This document shows positions 43,390-54,720 of a stretch of 64,000 bases of DNA, in pieces. Origin of the DNA: Bos javanicus (Eukaryota; Chordata; Mammalia; Artiodactyla; Bovidae); NCBI RefSeq assembly GCF_032452875.1, contig NC_083896.1, positions 1,798,001 through 1,862,000 on the forward strand. The letters run 5' to 3'. The notes under the pieces are model-generated. The model worked only from the letters and a program-made list of their open reading frames with translations, was not told the DNA's origin and searched no databases. The translations under genes were made by a program, and so were the position numbers. The first letter of the stretch is position 1. Each line of letters begins with the position of its first letter.

Positions 43390-43708
43390 CAATAAATAAA
43401 TAGAGCTAGGAGACTAGAAGGGGGAGCTGTCTCCCCCTGTGACCATCTCAGAGCCCTGCAGGAAGAAGAAAGACTCTTTTCTGGCAATGACTCCGCCAGT
43501 GAAAAGCCATGGACTAAACCAAGGTTTACTAGAGCCCTTCCAACTTCTTTTTTTCCTCTCTCTAAAAGACTTCTCCTTCCCTGGCTGTAGGTTTGCACAT
43601 GGCCCTCCATGGTTGCAGACCCTGAACTGAAATTGCCTCCTGAGTCTGAATAAACCCATCTCTGCTGGAGAAATATCCAGCAGTCTGTTTGTGTGAGGTC
43701 AACACTTG
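43390..43708 (+). mobile_element. LTR-like sequence, 3' part
   Basis: AAAAGACTTCTCCTTCCCTG, GAGTCTGAATAAACCCATCT (poly(A) signal at about 43650) and terminal GGTCAACA resemble the R-U5 end of an artiodactyl LTR. The left boundary is not defined. Open frames here are not genes. Confidence 0.5.
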
Positions 43709-44238
43709 CATCAAGCTTGCTTTCCTGGAGTCAATCACCCTCAGAAGCTGTAAGCAGCTCTTTGCAGGAAACCACACTCAGCAGGAAGCCCGTTTTCTTG
43801 TCACTTGAGCATGAAGCTACATTGGAACTAACTTGTAATCCACGCTCTACTCTTCTCTGGCCCAAGCACAGCTTTCAGAACTTTCTTTTTTTTTTTTTTA
43901 ATTTTATTTTATTTTTAAACTTTACATAATTGTATTAGTTTTGCCAAATATCAAAATGAATCCGCCACAGGCATACATGTGTTCCCCATCCTGAACCCTC
44001 CTCCCTCCTCCCTCCCCACACCATCCCTCTGGGTCGTCCCAGTGCACCAGCCCCAAGCATCCAGTATCGCGCGTCGAACCTGGACTGGCAACTCGTTTCT
44101 TACATGATATTCTACATATTTCAATGTCACTCTCCCAAATCTTCCCACCCTCTCCCTCTCCCACAGAGTCCATAAGACTGTTCTATACATCAGTGTCTCT
44201 TTTGCTGTCTCGTACACCAGGTTATTGTTACCATCTTT

Positions 44239-47200
44239 CTAAATTCCATATATATGCGTTAGTATACTGTATTTCTGTTTTTCCTTCTGGCTTACTTCAC
44301 TCTGTATAATAGGCTCCAGTTTCATCCACCTCATTAGAACTGATTCAAATGTATTCTTTTTAATGGCTGAGTAATACTCCATTGTGTATATGTACCACAG
44401 CTTTCTTATCCATTCATCTGCTGATGGACATCTAGGTTGCTTCCATGTCCTGGCTATTATAAACAGTGCTGCGATGAACATTGGGGTACACGTGTCTCTT
44501 TCCTTCTGGTTTCCTCAGTGTGTATGCCCAGCAGTGGGATTGCTGGATCATAAGGCAGTTCTATTTCCAGTTTTTTAAGGAATCTCCACACTGTTCTCCA
44601 TAGTGGCTGTACTAGTTTGCATTCCCACCAACAGTGTAAGAGGGTTCCCTTTTCTCCACACCCTCTCCAGCACTTATTATTTGTAGACTTTTGGATCACG
44701 GCCATTCTGACTGGTGTGAAATGGTATCTCATAGTGGTTTTGATTTGCATTTCTCTGATAATGAGTGATGTTGAGCATCTTTTCATGTGTTTGTTAGCCA
44801 TCTGTATGTCTTCTTTGGAGAAATGTCTATTTAGTTCTTTGGCCCATTTTTTGATTGGGTCATTTATTTTTCTGGAGTTAAGCTGTAGGAGTTGCTTGTA
44901 TATTTTTGAGATTAGTTGTTTGTCAGTTGCTTCATTTGCTATTATTTTCTCCCATTCTGAAGGCTGTCTTTTCACCTTGCTAATAGTTTCCTTTGATGTG
45001 CAGAAGCTTTTAAGGTTAATTAGGTCCCATTTGTTTATTTTTGCTTTTATTTCCAATATTCTGGGAGGTGGGTCATAGAGGATCCTGCTGTGATGTATGT
45101 CAGAGAGTGTTTTGCCTATGTTCTCCTCTAGGAGTTTTATAGTTTCTGGTCTTACGTTTAGATCTTTAATCCATTTTGAGTTTATTTTTGTGTATGGTGT
45201 TAGAAAGTGGTCTAGTTTCATTCTTTTACACGTGGTTGACCAGATTTCCCAGCACCACTTGTTAAAGAGATTGTCTTTAATCCATTGTATATTCTTGCCT
45301 CCTTTGTCAAAGATAAGGTGTCCATATGTGCGTGGATTTATCTCTGGGCTTTCTATTTTATTCCATTGATCTATATATCTGTCTTTGTGCCAGTACCATA
45401 CTGTCTTGATAACTGTGGCTTTGTAGTAGAGCCTGAAGTCAGGTAGGTTGATTCCTCCAGTTCCATTCTTCTTTCTCAAGATCGCTTTGGCTATTCGAGG
45501 TTTTTTGTTTTTCCATACAAATTGTGAAATTATTTGTTCCAGCTCTGTGAAGAATACTGTTGGTAGCTTGATAGGGATTGCGTTGAATCTATAAATTGCT
45601 TTGGGTAGTATACTCATTTTCACTATATTGATTCTTCCAATCCATGAACATGGTATATTTCTCCATCTATTAGTGTCCTCTTTGATTTCTTTCACCAGTG
45701 TTTTATAGTTTTTTATATATAGGTCTTTAGTTTCTTTAGGTAGATATATTCCTAAGTATTTTATTCTTTCCGTTGCAATGGTGAATGGAATTGTTTCCTT
45801 AATTTCTCTTTCTGTTTTCTCATTATTAGTGTATAGGAATGCAAGGGATTTCTGTGTGTTGATTTTATATCCTGCAACTTTACTATAGTCATTGATTAGT
45901 TCTAGTAATTTTCTGGTGGAGTCTTTAGGGTTTTCTATGTAGAGGATCATGTCATCTGCAAATAGTGAGAGTTTTACTTCTTCTTTTCCAATTTGGATTC
46001 CTTTTATTTCTTTTTCTGCTCTGATTGCTGTGGCCAAGACTTCCAAAACTATGTTGAATAGTAATGGTGAAAGTGGGTACCCTTGTCTTGTTCCTGACTT
46101 TAGAGGAAATGCTTTCAATTTTTCACCATTGAGGATAATGTTTGCTGTGGGTTTGTCATATATAGCTTTTATTATGTTGAGGTATGTTCCTTCTATTCCT
46201 GCTTTCTGGAGAGTTTTTATCATAAATGGATATTGAATTTTGTCAAAGGCTTTCTCTGCGTCTATTGAGATAATCATATGGTTTTTATTTTTCAATTTGT
46301 TAATGTGGTGTATTACATTGATTGATTTGCGGATATTGAAGAATCCTTGCATCCCTGGGATAAAGCCCACTTGATCATGGTGTATGATCTTTTTAATGTG
46401 TTGTTGGATTCTGATTGCTAGAATTTTGTTAAGGATTTTTGCATCTATGTTCATCAGTGATATTGGCCTGTAGTTTTCTTTTTTTGTGGCATCTTTGTCA
46501 GGTTTTGGTATTAGGGTGATGGTGGCCTCATAGAATGAGTTTGGAAGTTTACCTTCCTCTGCAATTTTTTGGAAGAGTTTGAGCAGGATAGGTGTCAGCT
46601 CTTCTCTAAATTTTTGGTAGAATTCAGCTGTGAAGCCATCTGGACCGGGGCTTTTGTTTGCTGGAAGATTTTTGATTACAGTTTCAATTTCCATGCTTGT
46701 GATGGGTCTGTTAAGATTTTCTATTTCTTCCTGGTCGAGTTTTGGAAAGTTGTATTTTTCTAAGAATTTGTCCATTTCTTCCACGTTGTCCATTTTATTG
46801 GCATATAATTGTTGATAGTAGTCTCTTATGATCCTTTGTATTTCTGTGTTGTCTGTTGTGATCTCTCCATTTTCGTTTCTAATTTTGTTGATTTGATTTT
46901 TCTCCCTTTGTTTCTTGATGAGTCTGGCTAATGGTTTGTCAATTTTATTTATCCTTTCAAAGAACCAGCTTTTGGTTTTGTTGATTTTTGCTATGGTCTC
47001 TTTTGTTTCTTTTGCATTTATTTCTGCTCTAATTTTTAAGATTTCTTTCCTTCTACTAACCCTGGGGTTCTTCATTTCTTCCTTTTCTAGTTGCTTGAGG
47101 TGTAGAGTTTAGGTTATTTATTTGACTTTTTTCTTGTTTCTTGAGGTGTGCCTGTATTGCTATGAACTTCCCCCTTAGGACTGCTTTTACCGTGTCCCAC

Positions 47201-48057
47201 AGGTTTTGGGTTGTTGTGTTTTCATTTTCATTCGTTTCTATGCAAATTTTGATTTCTTTTTTGATTTCTTCTGTGATTTGTTGGTTATTCAGCAGCGTGT
47301 TGTTCAGCCTCCATATGTTGGAATTTTTAATAGTTTTTCTCCTGTAATTGAGATCTAATCTTACTGCATTGTGGTCAGAAAAAATGCTTGATATGATTTC
47401 TATTTTTTTGAATTTACCAAGGCTAGCTTTATGGCCCAGGATGTGATCTATCCTGGAGAAGGTTCCATGTGCGCTTGAGAAAAAGGTGAAATTCATTGTT
47501 TTGGGATGAAATGTCCTATAGATATCAATTAGGTCTAACTGGTCTATTGTATCGTTTAAAGTTTGTGTTTCCTTGTTAATTTTCTGTTTAGTTGATCTAT
47601 CCATAGGTGTGAGTGGGGTATTAAAGTCTCCCACTATTATTGTGTTATTGTTAATTTCTCCTTTCATACTTGTTAGCATTTGTCTTACGTACTGTGGTGC
47701 TCCCGTGTTGGGTGCATATATATTTATAATTGTTATATCTTCTTCTTGGATTGATCCTTTGATCATTATGTAGTGACCTTCTTTGTCTCTTTTCACAGCC
47801 TTTGTTTTAAAGTCTATTTTATCTGATATGAGTATTGCTACTCCTGCTTTCTTTTGGTCCCTATTTGCATGGAAAATCTTTTTCCAGCCCTTCACTTTCA
47901 GTCTGTATGTGTCCCCTGTTTTGAGGTGGGTCTCCTGTAGACAACATATGTAGGGGTCTTGTTTTTGTATCCATTCAGCCAGTCTTTGTCTTTTGGTTGG
48001 GGCATTCAACCCATTTACGTTTAAGGTAATTACTGATAAGTATGATCCTGTTGCCAT
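44239..48057 (-). pseudogene. L1 ORF2 (endonuclease / reverse transcriptase) with two frameshifts
   Basis: Segment 1 (48057 to about 47107) is the AP-like endonuclease with all expected residues: Asn13/15 (LNVNGLN), Glu42 (LQETH), Asp144 and Asn146 (GDFNTPL), Asp204 (SRIDHIL), Asp228-His229 (SDHN). An apparent one-base insertion near 47107 shifts the frame. Segment 2 carries PGPDGFTAEFYQ, DAEKAFDKI, GTRQGYPLSPLLFN (usually Cys where Tyr is), the catalytic FADD at 45951-45962, and a cysteine-rich end (CWRGCGEKGTLLHCWWEC). A one-base loss near 44505 shifts it again. Segment 3 (from 44481) gives the usual C-terminus to 44239. Apart from these the frame is open. Confidence 0.94.
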
Positions 48058-48108
48058 TTACTTTATTGTTTTGGGTTCGAGTTTATACACCGTTTTTGTG
48101 TTTCTTGT

Positions 48109-49035
48109 CTAGAGAATATCCTTTAGTATTTGTTGGAGAGCTGGTTTGGTGGTGCAGAATTCTCTCAGCTTTTGCTTGTCTGAAAAGCTTTTGATTTCTC
48201 CTTCATACTTGAATGAGATCCTTGCTGGGTACAATAATCTGGGCTGTAGGTTATTTTCTTTCATCATTTTAAGTATGTCTTGCCATTCCCTCCTGGCTTG
48301 AAGAGTTTCTATTGAAAGATCAGCTGTTATCCTTATGGGAATCCCCTTGTGTGTTATTTGTTGTTTTTCCCTTGCTGCTTTTAATATTTGTTCTTTGTGT
48401 TTGATCTTTGTTAATTTGATTAATATGTGTCTTGGGGTGTTTCTCCTTGGGTTTATCCTGTTTGGGACTCTCTGGGATTCTTGGACTTGGGTGATTATTT
48501 CCTTCCCCATTTTAGGGAAGTTTTCAACTATTATCTCCTCAAGTATTTTCTCATGGTCTTTCTTTTTGTCTTCTTCTTCTGGAACCCCTATTATTCGAAT
48601 GTTGTAGCGTTTAATATTGTCCTGGAGGTCTCTGAGATTGTCCTCATTTCTTTTAATTTGTTTTTCTTTTATCCTCTCTGATTCATTTATTTCTACCATT
48701 CTATCTTCTAATTCACTAATCCTATCTTCTGCCTCTGTTATTCTACTATTTGTTGCCTCCAGAGTGTTTTTAATTTCATTTACTGCATTATTCATTATAT
48801 ATTGACTCTTTTTTATTTCTTCTAGGTCCTTGTTAAACCTTTCTAGCATCTTCTCAATCCTTGTCTCCAGGCTATTTATCTGTGATTCCATTTTAGTTTC
48901 AAGATTTTGGATCAATTTCACTATCATTATTCGGAATTCTTCATCAGGTAGATTCCCTATCTCTTCCTCTTTTGTTTGGTTTGGTGGGCATTTATCCTGT
49001 TCCTTTATCTGCTGAATATTCCTCTGTCTCTTCAT
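48109..49035 (-). CDS. L1 ORF1 protein (308 aa), intact
   Basis: Encodes the L1 RNA-binding chaperone that coats the element's RNA in cytoplasmic particles. The N-terminus is followed by a long coiled coil with heptads (about residues 40-135, including ITEAEDRISELEDRMVEINE). The RRM-like core follows (YNIRIIGVPEEEDKKKDHEK, residues 143-162), then the C-terminal domain (PRHILIKLTKIKHKEQILKA and ITADLSIETLQARREWQDIL). Length is close to other mammalian ORF1 proteins. The ATG at 49033-49035 follows an A-rich leader and is the natural start. No stop or shift is seen. Confidence 0.93.
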   Translation of the reverse strand: MKRQRNIQQIKEQDKCPPNQTKEEEIGNLPDEEFRIMIVKLIQNLETKMESQINSLETRIEKMLERFNKDLEEIKKSQYIMNNAVNEIKNTLEATNSRITEAEDRISELEDRMVEINESERIKEKQIKRNEDNLRDLQDNIKRYNIRIIGVPEEEDKKKDHEKILEEIIVENFPKMGKEIITQVQESQRVPNRINPRRNTPRHILIKLTKIKHKEQILKAAREKQQITHKGIPIRITADLSIETLQARREWQDILKMMKENNLQPRLLYPARISFKYEGEIKSFSDKQKLREFCTTKPALQQILKDIL

Positions 49036-49583
49036 CTTGTTTAAATTGCTGAGTTTGGGGTGTCCTTTATGTATTCTGGCAGTTTGTGGAGTTCTCTTTA
49101 TTGTGGCGTATCCTCACTGTGTGTGGGTTTGTACAGGTGGCTTGTCAAGGTTTCCTGGTTAGGGAAGCTTGTGTCGGTGTTCTGGTGGATGGAGCTGTAT
49201 TTCTTCTCTCTGGAGTGCAATGAAATGTCCAGTAGTGAGTTATGAGATGTCTATAGTTTTGGGGTGACTTTGGGCAGCCTGTATCTTGAAGCTCAGGGCT
49301 GTGTTCCTTTGTTGCTGGAGAATTTGCTTGGTATGTCTTGCCCTGGGACTTATTGGCCCTTGTGTGGTGCTTGGTTTCAGTGTTGGTATGGAGGCATTTG
49401 ATGAGCTCCTGTCAATTAATGTTCCTTGGAGTCAGGAGTTCCCTGGAGTCAGGGTTTGGACTTAAGTCTCCTGCTTCCGGTTATCGGTCTTATTTTTACA
49501 GTAGTTTCAAAACTTCTCCTTCTATACAGCACCATTGATAAAACGTCTACATTAAAGATGAAAAGTTTCTATACGATGAGGGT

Positions 49584-49990
49584 CACTCAGAGAGGTTCAC
49601 AGGGTTACATGGAGAAGAGAAGAGGGAGGAGGGAGTTAGAGGTGACCCAAATGAGATGAGGTGAATCAATAATGGAGAGAGTAGGGTAGCCAGTAGTCAC
49701 TTCCTTATGTGCACTCCACAACTAGACCACTCAGAGATGTTCACGGAGTCATACAGAGAAGAGAAGAAGGAGGAAGGTGACAGAGGTGGCCAGAAGGATA
49801 AAAGGGGGAATGAAAAGGAGGGAGACAGATCCAGCCAGTAATCAGTTCCCTAAGTGTTCTCCACCGTCTGGAACACACAGAAATTCATAGAGTTGGGTAG
49901 AGTAGAGGGGTTAGGGAGGAGACACAGGTGACCTGGTGGAGAAAAAGGAGAGTCTAAAGGGAGAGAGAGCAGTCAAGCCAGTATTCTTGC
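49584..49990. repeat. Three imperfect tandem units (about 144 bp) in the L1 5'UTR
   Basis: Units start near 49584 (CACTCAGAGAGGTTCACAGG), 49728 (CACTCAGAGATGTTCACGG) and 49872 (AACACACAGAAATTCATAG). Each continues into AGAGAAGAG-rich purine sequence and ends near a CCAGTA motif. Confidence 0.75.
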
Positions 49991-50030
49991 TCCCTAGTGA
50001 AAAATGGGTCCTGAAGATTGGGTTCTTAAA

Positions 50031-50620
50031 GGTACAAAATTGGTAACAAATACATAAAAGCAAGAATTAAAAATCTAGAGTAGAGTTTGGAATTTCAAAA
50101 ATACGATGTTAAAGAAAAGAAGAAGGAAAAGAAAGAGAGAAAAAACGAACAAACAAAAACAAACAAGGTCGCGAAAATTGTAAAGAAAGTACAGGTACAA
50201 AGTTGATAACTAATACCAAAAAGCAAAAATTAAAAATCTAGAGTAGAGTTTGGAATTTCAAAAATACAATTTTAAAAAAAAAAAAAAAAAAAGAAGAAGA
50301 AGAAAAATAAAGAGAGAAAACAGACAAATGTAAACAAACAATGTCACAAAAATTATAAAGAAAATACAGGTACAAAATTGATATTATTCAGATATACAAT
50401 GTTATATAGAAGAAGAAGAGAAAGAAACAAAGAAGAAGAAAAAAAGAAGTCACAGAAATTATATAAAAATAAACTATAGGTACAAAATTGATAACAAATA
50501 CCAAAAAGCAAAAATTAAAAATCTAGAGTAGAGTTTAGAATTTCAAAAATACAATGTTAAAGAAAAGAAAAAAAAAAAAAACAAGGTCAAAAAATTATAA
50601 AATATATATATATGAAGTTT
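50031..50620. repeat. A-rich tandem repeat in the L1 5'UTR, four units
   Basis: Units start with GGTACAAA at 50031, 50194, 50369 and 50479 (spacings 163, 175, 110). Three share AAAAATCTAGAGTAGAGTTT; the third has lost that segment. Homopurine linkers of varying length separate them. Confidence 0.85.
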
Positions 50621-52152
50621 GCCGAAGAAGAAAAAAATAGGGTCTTTTTTTTTTTTTGCAAAGTAATAGGTTATAAAAGTGAAAATTAAAGGAACAATAG
50701 AGGACTTAAAAAAATTTCTTTTTAATTAAAAAAAAAGAATGATCGTAAAAATAATAAAAATATATCTAGGACTTTCTTGGTGGTGTTGTGTGTTCAGTTC
50801 ATTTTTGGCTAGTTCCTTGGTCAGACTTATATTTCTCAAGATCTATAGGCCCCTTCCTATGTAGTCCGTAGTAACCACAGGGTTTTGGTCTATTGCCTGT
50901 AGCTTCCAAGGCGTTTCCCTCTGTTATATCTTCTTCTGTTTGCTAGTCTCTTCAGTATCTGGTTTCCGCCCTGACACAAAGGGGACGGTGGAGGACACTT
51001 TTTTTTTTTTTTTTTAGGCTTACTTGTTCAGTCGCGCTGTGGGGAGGGAGGGAGGAATGCTGCAAACAAATAACACTGGCGTGGGCTCGCAGTGCCTCAG
51101 CCACCCTGGGTCTGCCCCCGCTCACGGCGCGTGTAGCCTCCCTGTCCACACTGCTCGGGCTCTAGGTTGTTCCGCCGGGAACAATCCGAGGCTGGCCCTG
51201 GGCTGCATGCACCTCCCAGGTCCAAGCCGCTCAGGTTCAGGCACTCGGGTAGTCCTCAGAGGCGCAGACTCAGTTGGGCCTGCGTTTTGTGCTCTTCCCA
51301 GGTCTGAGCGCCAATTTGCTCTTCCCAGGCGAGCGCCAATGCTGCGACTTATCGCCTCCCCGCCACTCGGTTATCTGGGTGTAAAACCGGCGCACCTTCT
51401 CAGGCAGATGTTGACCGTCCAGACCCCCAAGAAGTTTTAGTTAGCAAAGAAGCCCGCTTACAGTTTTATAGATAATGTCTCTCTGGGGCTGCGATTGCCC
51501 CCTTCCGGCTCTGGCTGCCTGTCACCGGAGGGGGAAGGTCTGCAGCCGGCTATCTCTGTTCAGTCCTTTGTTCCGTGCGCGGGCCTGGCGGTCTTAGGTT
51601 AGGACTGTCTTTTCGCGTGGTAGATATCCCACAGTCTGGTTTGCTAACCCAAATTATTTCGCTCAGATAGCGCTCAGGGTATTCAGGTCAGATTCTTACT
51701 CTCAGCGATGCAGCCCGCGCCGCGCCTCCCTGCCCAGCCCCCGCTTGCTAATGGCATGTGCAGGCGTCTGCGCTGCTTCTCCGCTGGGGGAGTTACCTTA
51801 GGGCTCGAAATCTGCGAGTTTTAATTGTTTATTTATTTTTTCTCCCTGTTATGTTGCCCTCTGTGCTTCCAAAGCTCGGCACAGATTCGGCAGTGAGAAG
51901 GTTTCCTGGTGTTTGGAAACTTCTCTCTTTTTAAGATTCCCTTCCTGGGACGGAGCTCCGTCCCTCCCTCTTTTGTCTCTTTTTTTTGTCTTTAATATTT
52001 TTTCCTACCTCTTTTTGAAGAGTTGGGTTGCTTTTCTGGGTGCCTGATGTCCTCTGCCGGCATTCAGAAGTTGTTTTGTGGAATTTACTCGACGTTTAAA
52101 TGCTCTTTTGATGAATTTGTGGGGGAGAAAGTGTTCTCCCCGTCCTACTCCT

Positions 52153-52164
52153 CCGCCATCTTGG
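52153..52164 (-). promoter_or_regulatory. YY1 site at the L1 5' end
   Basis: CCAAGATGGCGG on the minus strand, 10-21 bases from the element's first base. In human L1 a YY1 site at this position sets the transcription start; equivalence here is inference. Confidence 0.8.
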
Positions 52165-52191
52165 CTCCTCCCCCCAGCTTTCAGAACTTTC

Positions 52192-52611
52192 AATCACACA
52201 ATACCTTGTCTAACTTGCTGGTTCTTTCTGTAAGATCAACGGAGTAGAAATGAAGAATTAGTAATTAACGGATGACCAGATCTTTTCTCTGGCTTCCCCT
52301 CCAATAAACTGGGTGAACAAGATAACATCTAAAGGATGACCACGAGGAGTGGACAGTCCTGCACACAGTGGATGGTGACAACTCTGACCCCCTCCAATCT
52401 CAATGACTACCTGAGGCGACTTCCCTTTTCCCCTTAAAAACTTTCATGGCCAAACAGAGCCTTCACAGGTGGTTTTCAGGAAGTAGTGAGTCTGCTCCAC
52501 CATCTCTCCAGGTGCCAACATTCTGATTAAAGTCATTTTCCCTTCTGCCATTTGTGAGTATGTAATTGATTTTGTAGAAAGTGAGCAATGGGACCTGATT
52601 CATTTGGTAAC
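52192..52611 (+). mobile_element. LTR-like sequence, 3' part
   Basis: CTTTTCCCCTTAAAAACTTT, TTCTGATTAAAGTCATTTTC and a terminal GGTAACA look like the TATA-to-U5 part of an LTR. The full-length L1 appears to have inserted just upstream of or inside it. Family unknown. Confidence 0.45.
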
Positions 52612-52954
52612 ATAGCCAAAACATTAAAAACATTTATTATTATGAAACCTATCATATAGGTTTTTATCATATGAAAGACAGCATATATGATTTAAAGAAT
52701 AGTCATAAAATGAACACCCCTAGTCACCCCCCAGCTTAAGAAATAGAATTTACCAGCATTCTAGACATTCCCAAATTGCATTTCCCTGTCTCCCCTCAGA
52801 GGTAACCTGCATCCTGAATTTTGTGCTAATCATCTTTGCTTTTTATTTTGTTTTAAAAAGTATCCCTAAATAATAGATCAATTAGTATTGTTTGTTTTGG
52901 ACTTAATCATTCTTCTATGAATTACTTCATTTTTCAACCTTATGTTTTTGCGAT
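52612..52954. other. Old interspersed repeat-like stretch, unassigned
   Basis: CACCCCTAGTCACC with CAGCTTAAGAAATAGAATTT recalls ancient LINE material, but I cannot assign it. No gene. Confidence 0.35.
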
Positions 52955-53975
52955 TCAGCCATGGTGATTCATCTGAAAGCTTAAGTGAGGTCATGTCCTT
53001 TTCCTGTTCAAACACTCTCAGTGGCTGCCCACGACAGTCAGGAACTAAATGTAGCCCCCTTTCTTTCCTCAGAAGATCCTGCAAGACTGGCTCTTGCTTG
53101 TTCCCCTGCCGCATCTCTTACACTCCCCTCCTTGTTTGCTCTGCTCCAGCTGCACTGATTTCTTGGCTCTCAGGTATGCCGCCATGGTTCTGTTCTGGGA
53201 AGCGGGATCCCTTCCGGGGCCCCCGAGTGGGCTCCTGTCTAACACTCGGTAATGAATTGTCTGAGGAGACACACCCACTGACAAAGAAAGAGATTTTACT
53301 GGGGAGGGCGCCAGTAGGGTAAGGGAACCCAGGAGGAGTGCTCTGCCCCATGACTCGCAGTCTCGGGTTTGTGGTGATGGGATTAGTTTCCATCTCTGGC
53401 CAGTCGTTCTGACTCAGAGTCCTTTCTGGTGGTGCACGCATTCCAGTGAGGAGGATTCTGGGAGGTTGGTAAGACACGTGGTGTCTCCTTTTGACTTTCC
53501 TGAATTCTCCCCTTGTTTTGGCTTGTTATTTCTGTGTTCCTCACCAGGACCTCCTGTCATAAAACAGCTAATGCAAATGGTCATGATGGTGCCTGGTGGT
53601 TTCAGTCAGTGCTTCCCCAACAGTTCCTACCTCAGAGTCTCCGCATGGGTGGTGGTTCCCTCTGCCTGGAATTCCCTTCCCTCTCTTCATGTCATTTGTT
53701 TCCTTACTTCCTTCTGATTTCAAATGTCACATCACAGAGGATCCCTTCTTAATTTATTCTATCTTAATGTTTCCTGAAATTCTCCCTTACTAGCTGTCTC
53801 CTTACCTTGGTTTATTTTTGCTTATAATACATTACCATTTGTCCTTACATTATGTGTTAATTTATGATCAACTTCCAGGCAATCACTTGTCTTGTTCACT
53901 TATCTATCAGAGTCTGGCACATATTAAACACTCAATAATATTTTTGTATTAATAAATAACTGAATGAATGGATAA
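52955..53975 (+). mobile_element. LINE2 3' region split by an LTR
   Basis: The left part (52955-53190) has TCAAACACTCTCAGTGGCTG and GCTCTGCTCCAGCTGCACTG. The right part (53627-53975) resumes with CTACCTCAGAGTCT, GTTCCCTCTGCCTGGAATTC and CCTTACTAGCTGTCTCC, ending in a TGAATGAATGG tail. The two join seamlessly if the LTR is removed. Old, sense, non-coding. Confidence 0.65.
53191..53622 (-). mobile_element. Solo LTR inserted in L2, antisense (432 bp)
   Basis: Begins TGTTCTGGGAAG and ends CCCCAACA (TGT...ACA ends), with a 4-bp GTTC duplication at 53187-53190 and 53623-53626. GAGATTTTACTGGGG is the antisense of a mutated AATAAA, which sets the minus orientation. It resembles bovine LTRs used by betaretrovirus-like or class I elements, but I cannot fix the family. 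No internal viral genes adjoin it. Confidence 0.72.
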
Positions 53976-54260
53976 GTGAGGGGATGGGAAGATGCATAAT
54001 CTCCATTAGTTCACCCTTTCAAATCACCCAAATATACAAACAATCTAAATGTAAACATTGTGCTTGCTTTGAAAATGCAATTTTAAGATACATCCTACTC
54101 CTAGCCCAAGGGCCACCCAGTATAGCTGTGGAGGTTTCCATAGTGTAAGCCCTGGCACTTGGCTTTTCCTTTTGTAAAGCAATTTTCTGGTTTAGGCTTT
54201 AATCGTGGTGGTACCCACTTCAAAGAGGCATTGCTTCCAGAAGGCTATCACCAATAAGCA
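53976..54260. other. Intergenic stretch, nothing recognised
   Basis: No gene or repeat family recognised. Confidence 0.45.
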
Positions 54261-54261
54261 C

Positions 54262-54720
54262 TGTTAGGGCTCACGAGGGGCTCGTAGCATATGGTTAAGA
54301 TGTGGCCCACTGTGGTGACCTGACCAACAAGGGATGAAGTCTCAGTGGCCACATTGCCCTGTGGGCATCCTGCTTTTTCCTTAAGGCGATACCCTGTTTT
54401 TCCCTTCTGGTGCCTGGTTTCTCAAGACTACGTGACCACCTGACTGTGAGACCCTTTCCACTACGTGACCACAAGACCCCAGCTGCGAGCTAAAGATAAA
54501 CTGAGGCCCCCGCCCTCCGGGGCACTGTTTCCCATGGATAGGGTATAAGAAGGGTTGGCTGTATAGAGATGACTGGTTTCTCTCTAAAGCCAGTCTCTTT
54601 CTTTCTTTTTGTAATAAACCTTTCTCTGCCTGACTGCCCAGCTTGCTCTCTTTTTCTCCACACACGCCTTGCAAGCACATTGACTGCCACGGGGCTGGAC
54701 AGAGCCAAGACCCAAGCCCC
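54262..54720 (+). mobile_element. LTR-like sequence
   Basis: Starts TGTTAGGGCTCACG. It has CACAAGACCCCAGCTGCGAG, a GGGTATAAGAAGG TATA box near 54541, and TTTGTAATAAACCTTTCTC (poly(A) signal near 54612) about 70 bp on. This TATA-to-AATAAA spacing is typical of a retroviral LTR. The right end is uncertain. Confidence 0.55.

Larger units (their letters stand above)
43886..52174 (-). mobile_element. Full-length L1 LINE, antisense (about 8.3 kb)
   Basis: Order on the minus strand: 5'UTR (52174-49036), ORF1 (49035-48109), 51-bp inter-ORF gap, ORF2 (48057-44239), 3'UTR, poly(A) (T-run from 43886). A perfect 17-bp target duplication, CAGCTTTCAGAACTTTC, lies at 43869-43885 and 52175-52191. The 5' end carries the canonical GGAGGAGCCAAGATGGCGG start. 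It is the only element here with complete ends. ORF1 is open and ORF2 has two single-base frameshifts, so it is probably inactive alone. Confidence 0.95.
49036..52174 (-). promoter_or_regulatory. L1 5'UTR with internal promoter region
   Basis: About 3.1 kb. The terminal part (about 51030-52170) is GC- and CpG-rich and would hold the internal promoter driving transcription on the minus strand. The middle is A-rich with tandem units on the plus strand (50031-50600), and 49584-49990 has three related units of about 144 bp. Plus-strand open frames here, such as 51024-51440, are chance products of CpG-rich DNA. Confidence 0.8.

Noticed and set aside
50031..50620. Regularly spaced repeats as a CRISPR-like array
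   Set aside because: Vertebrate DNA; units are over 100 bp, vary in length, and lie in an L1 5'UTR.
51024..51440. 138-codon plus-strand open frame in GC-rich DNA
   Set aside because: It lies antisense within the L1 5'UTR; CpG-rich sequence lacks stops by chance.
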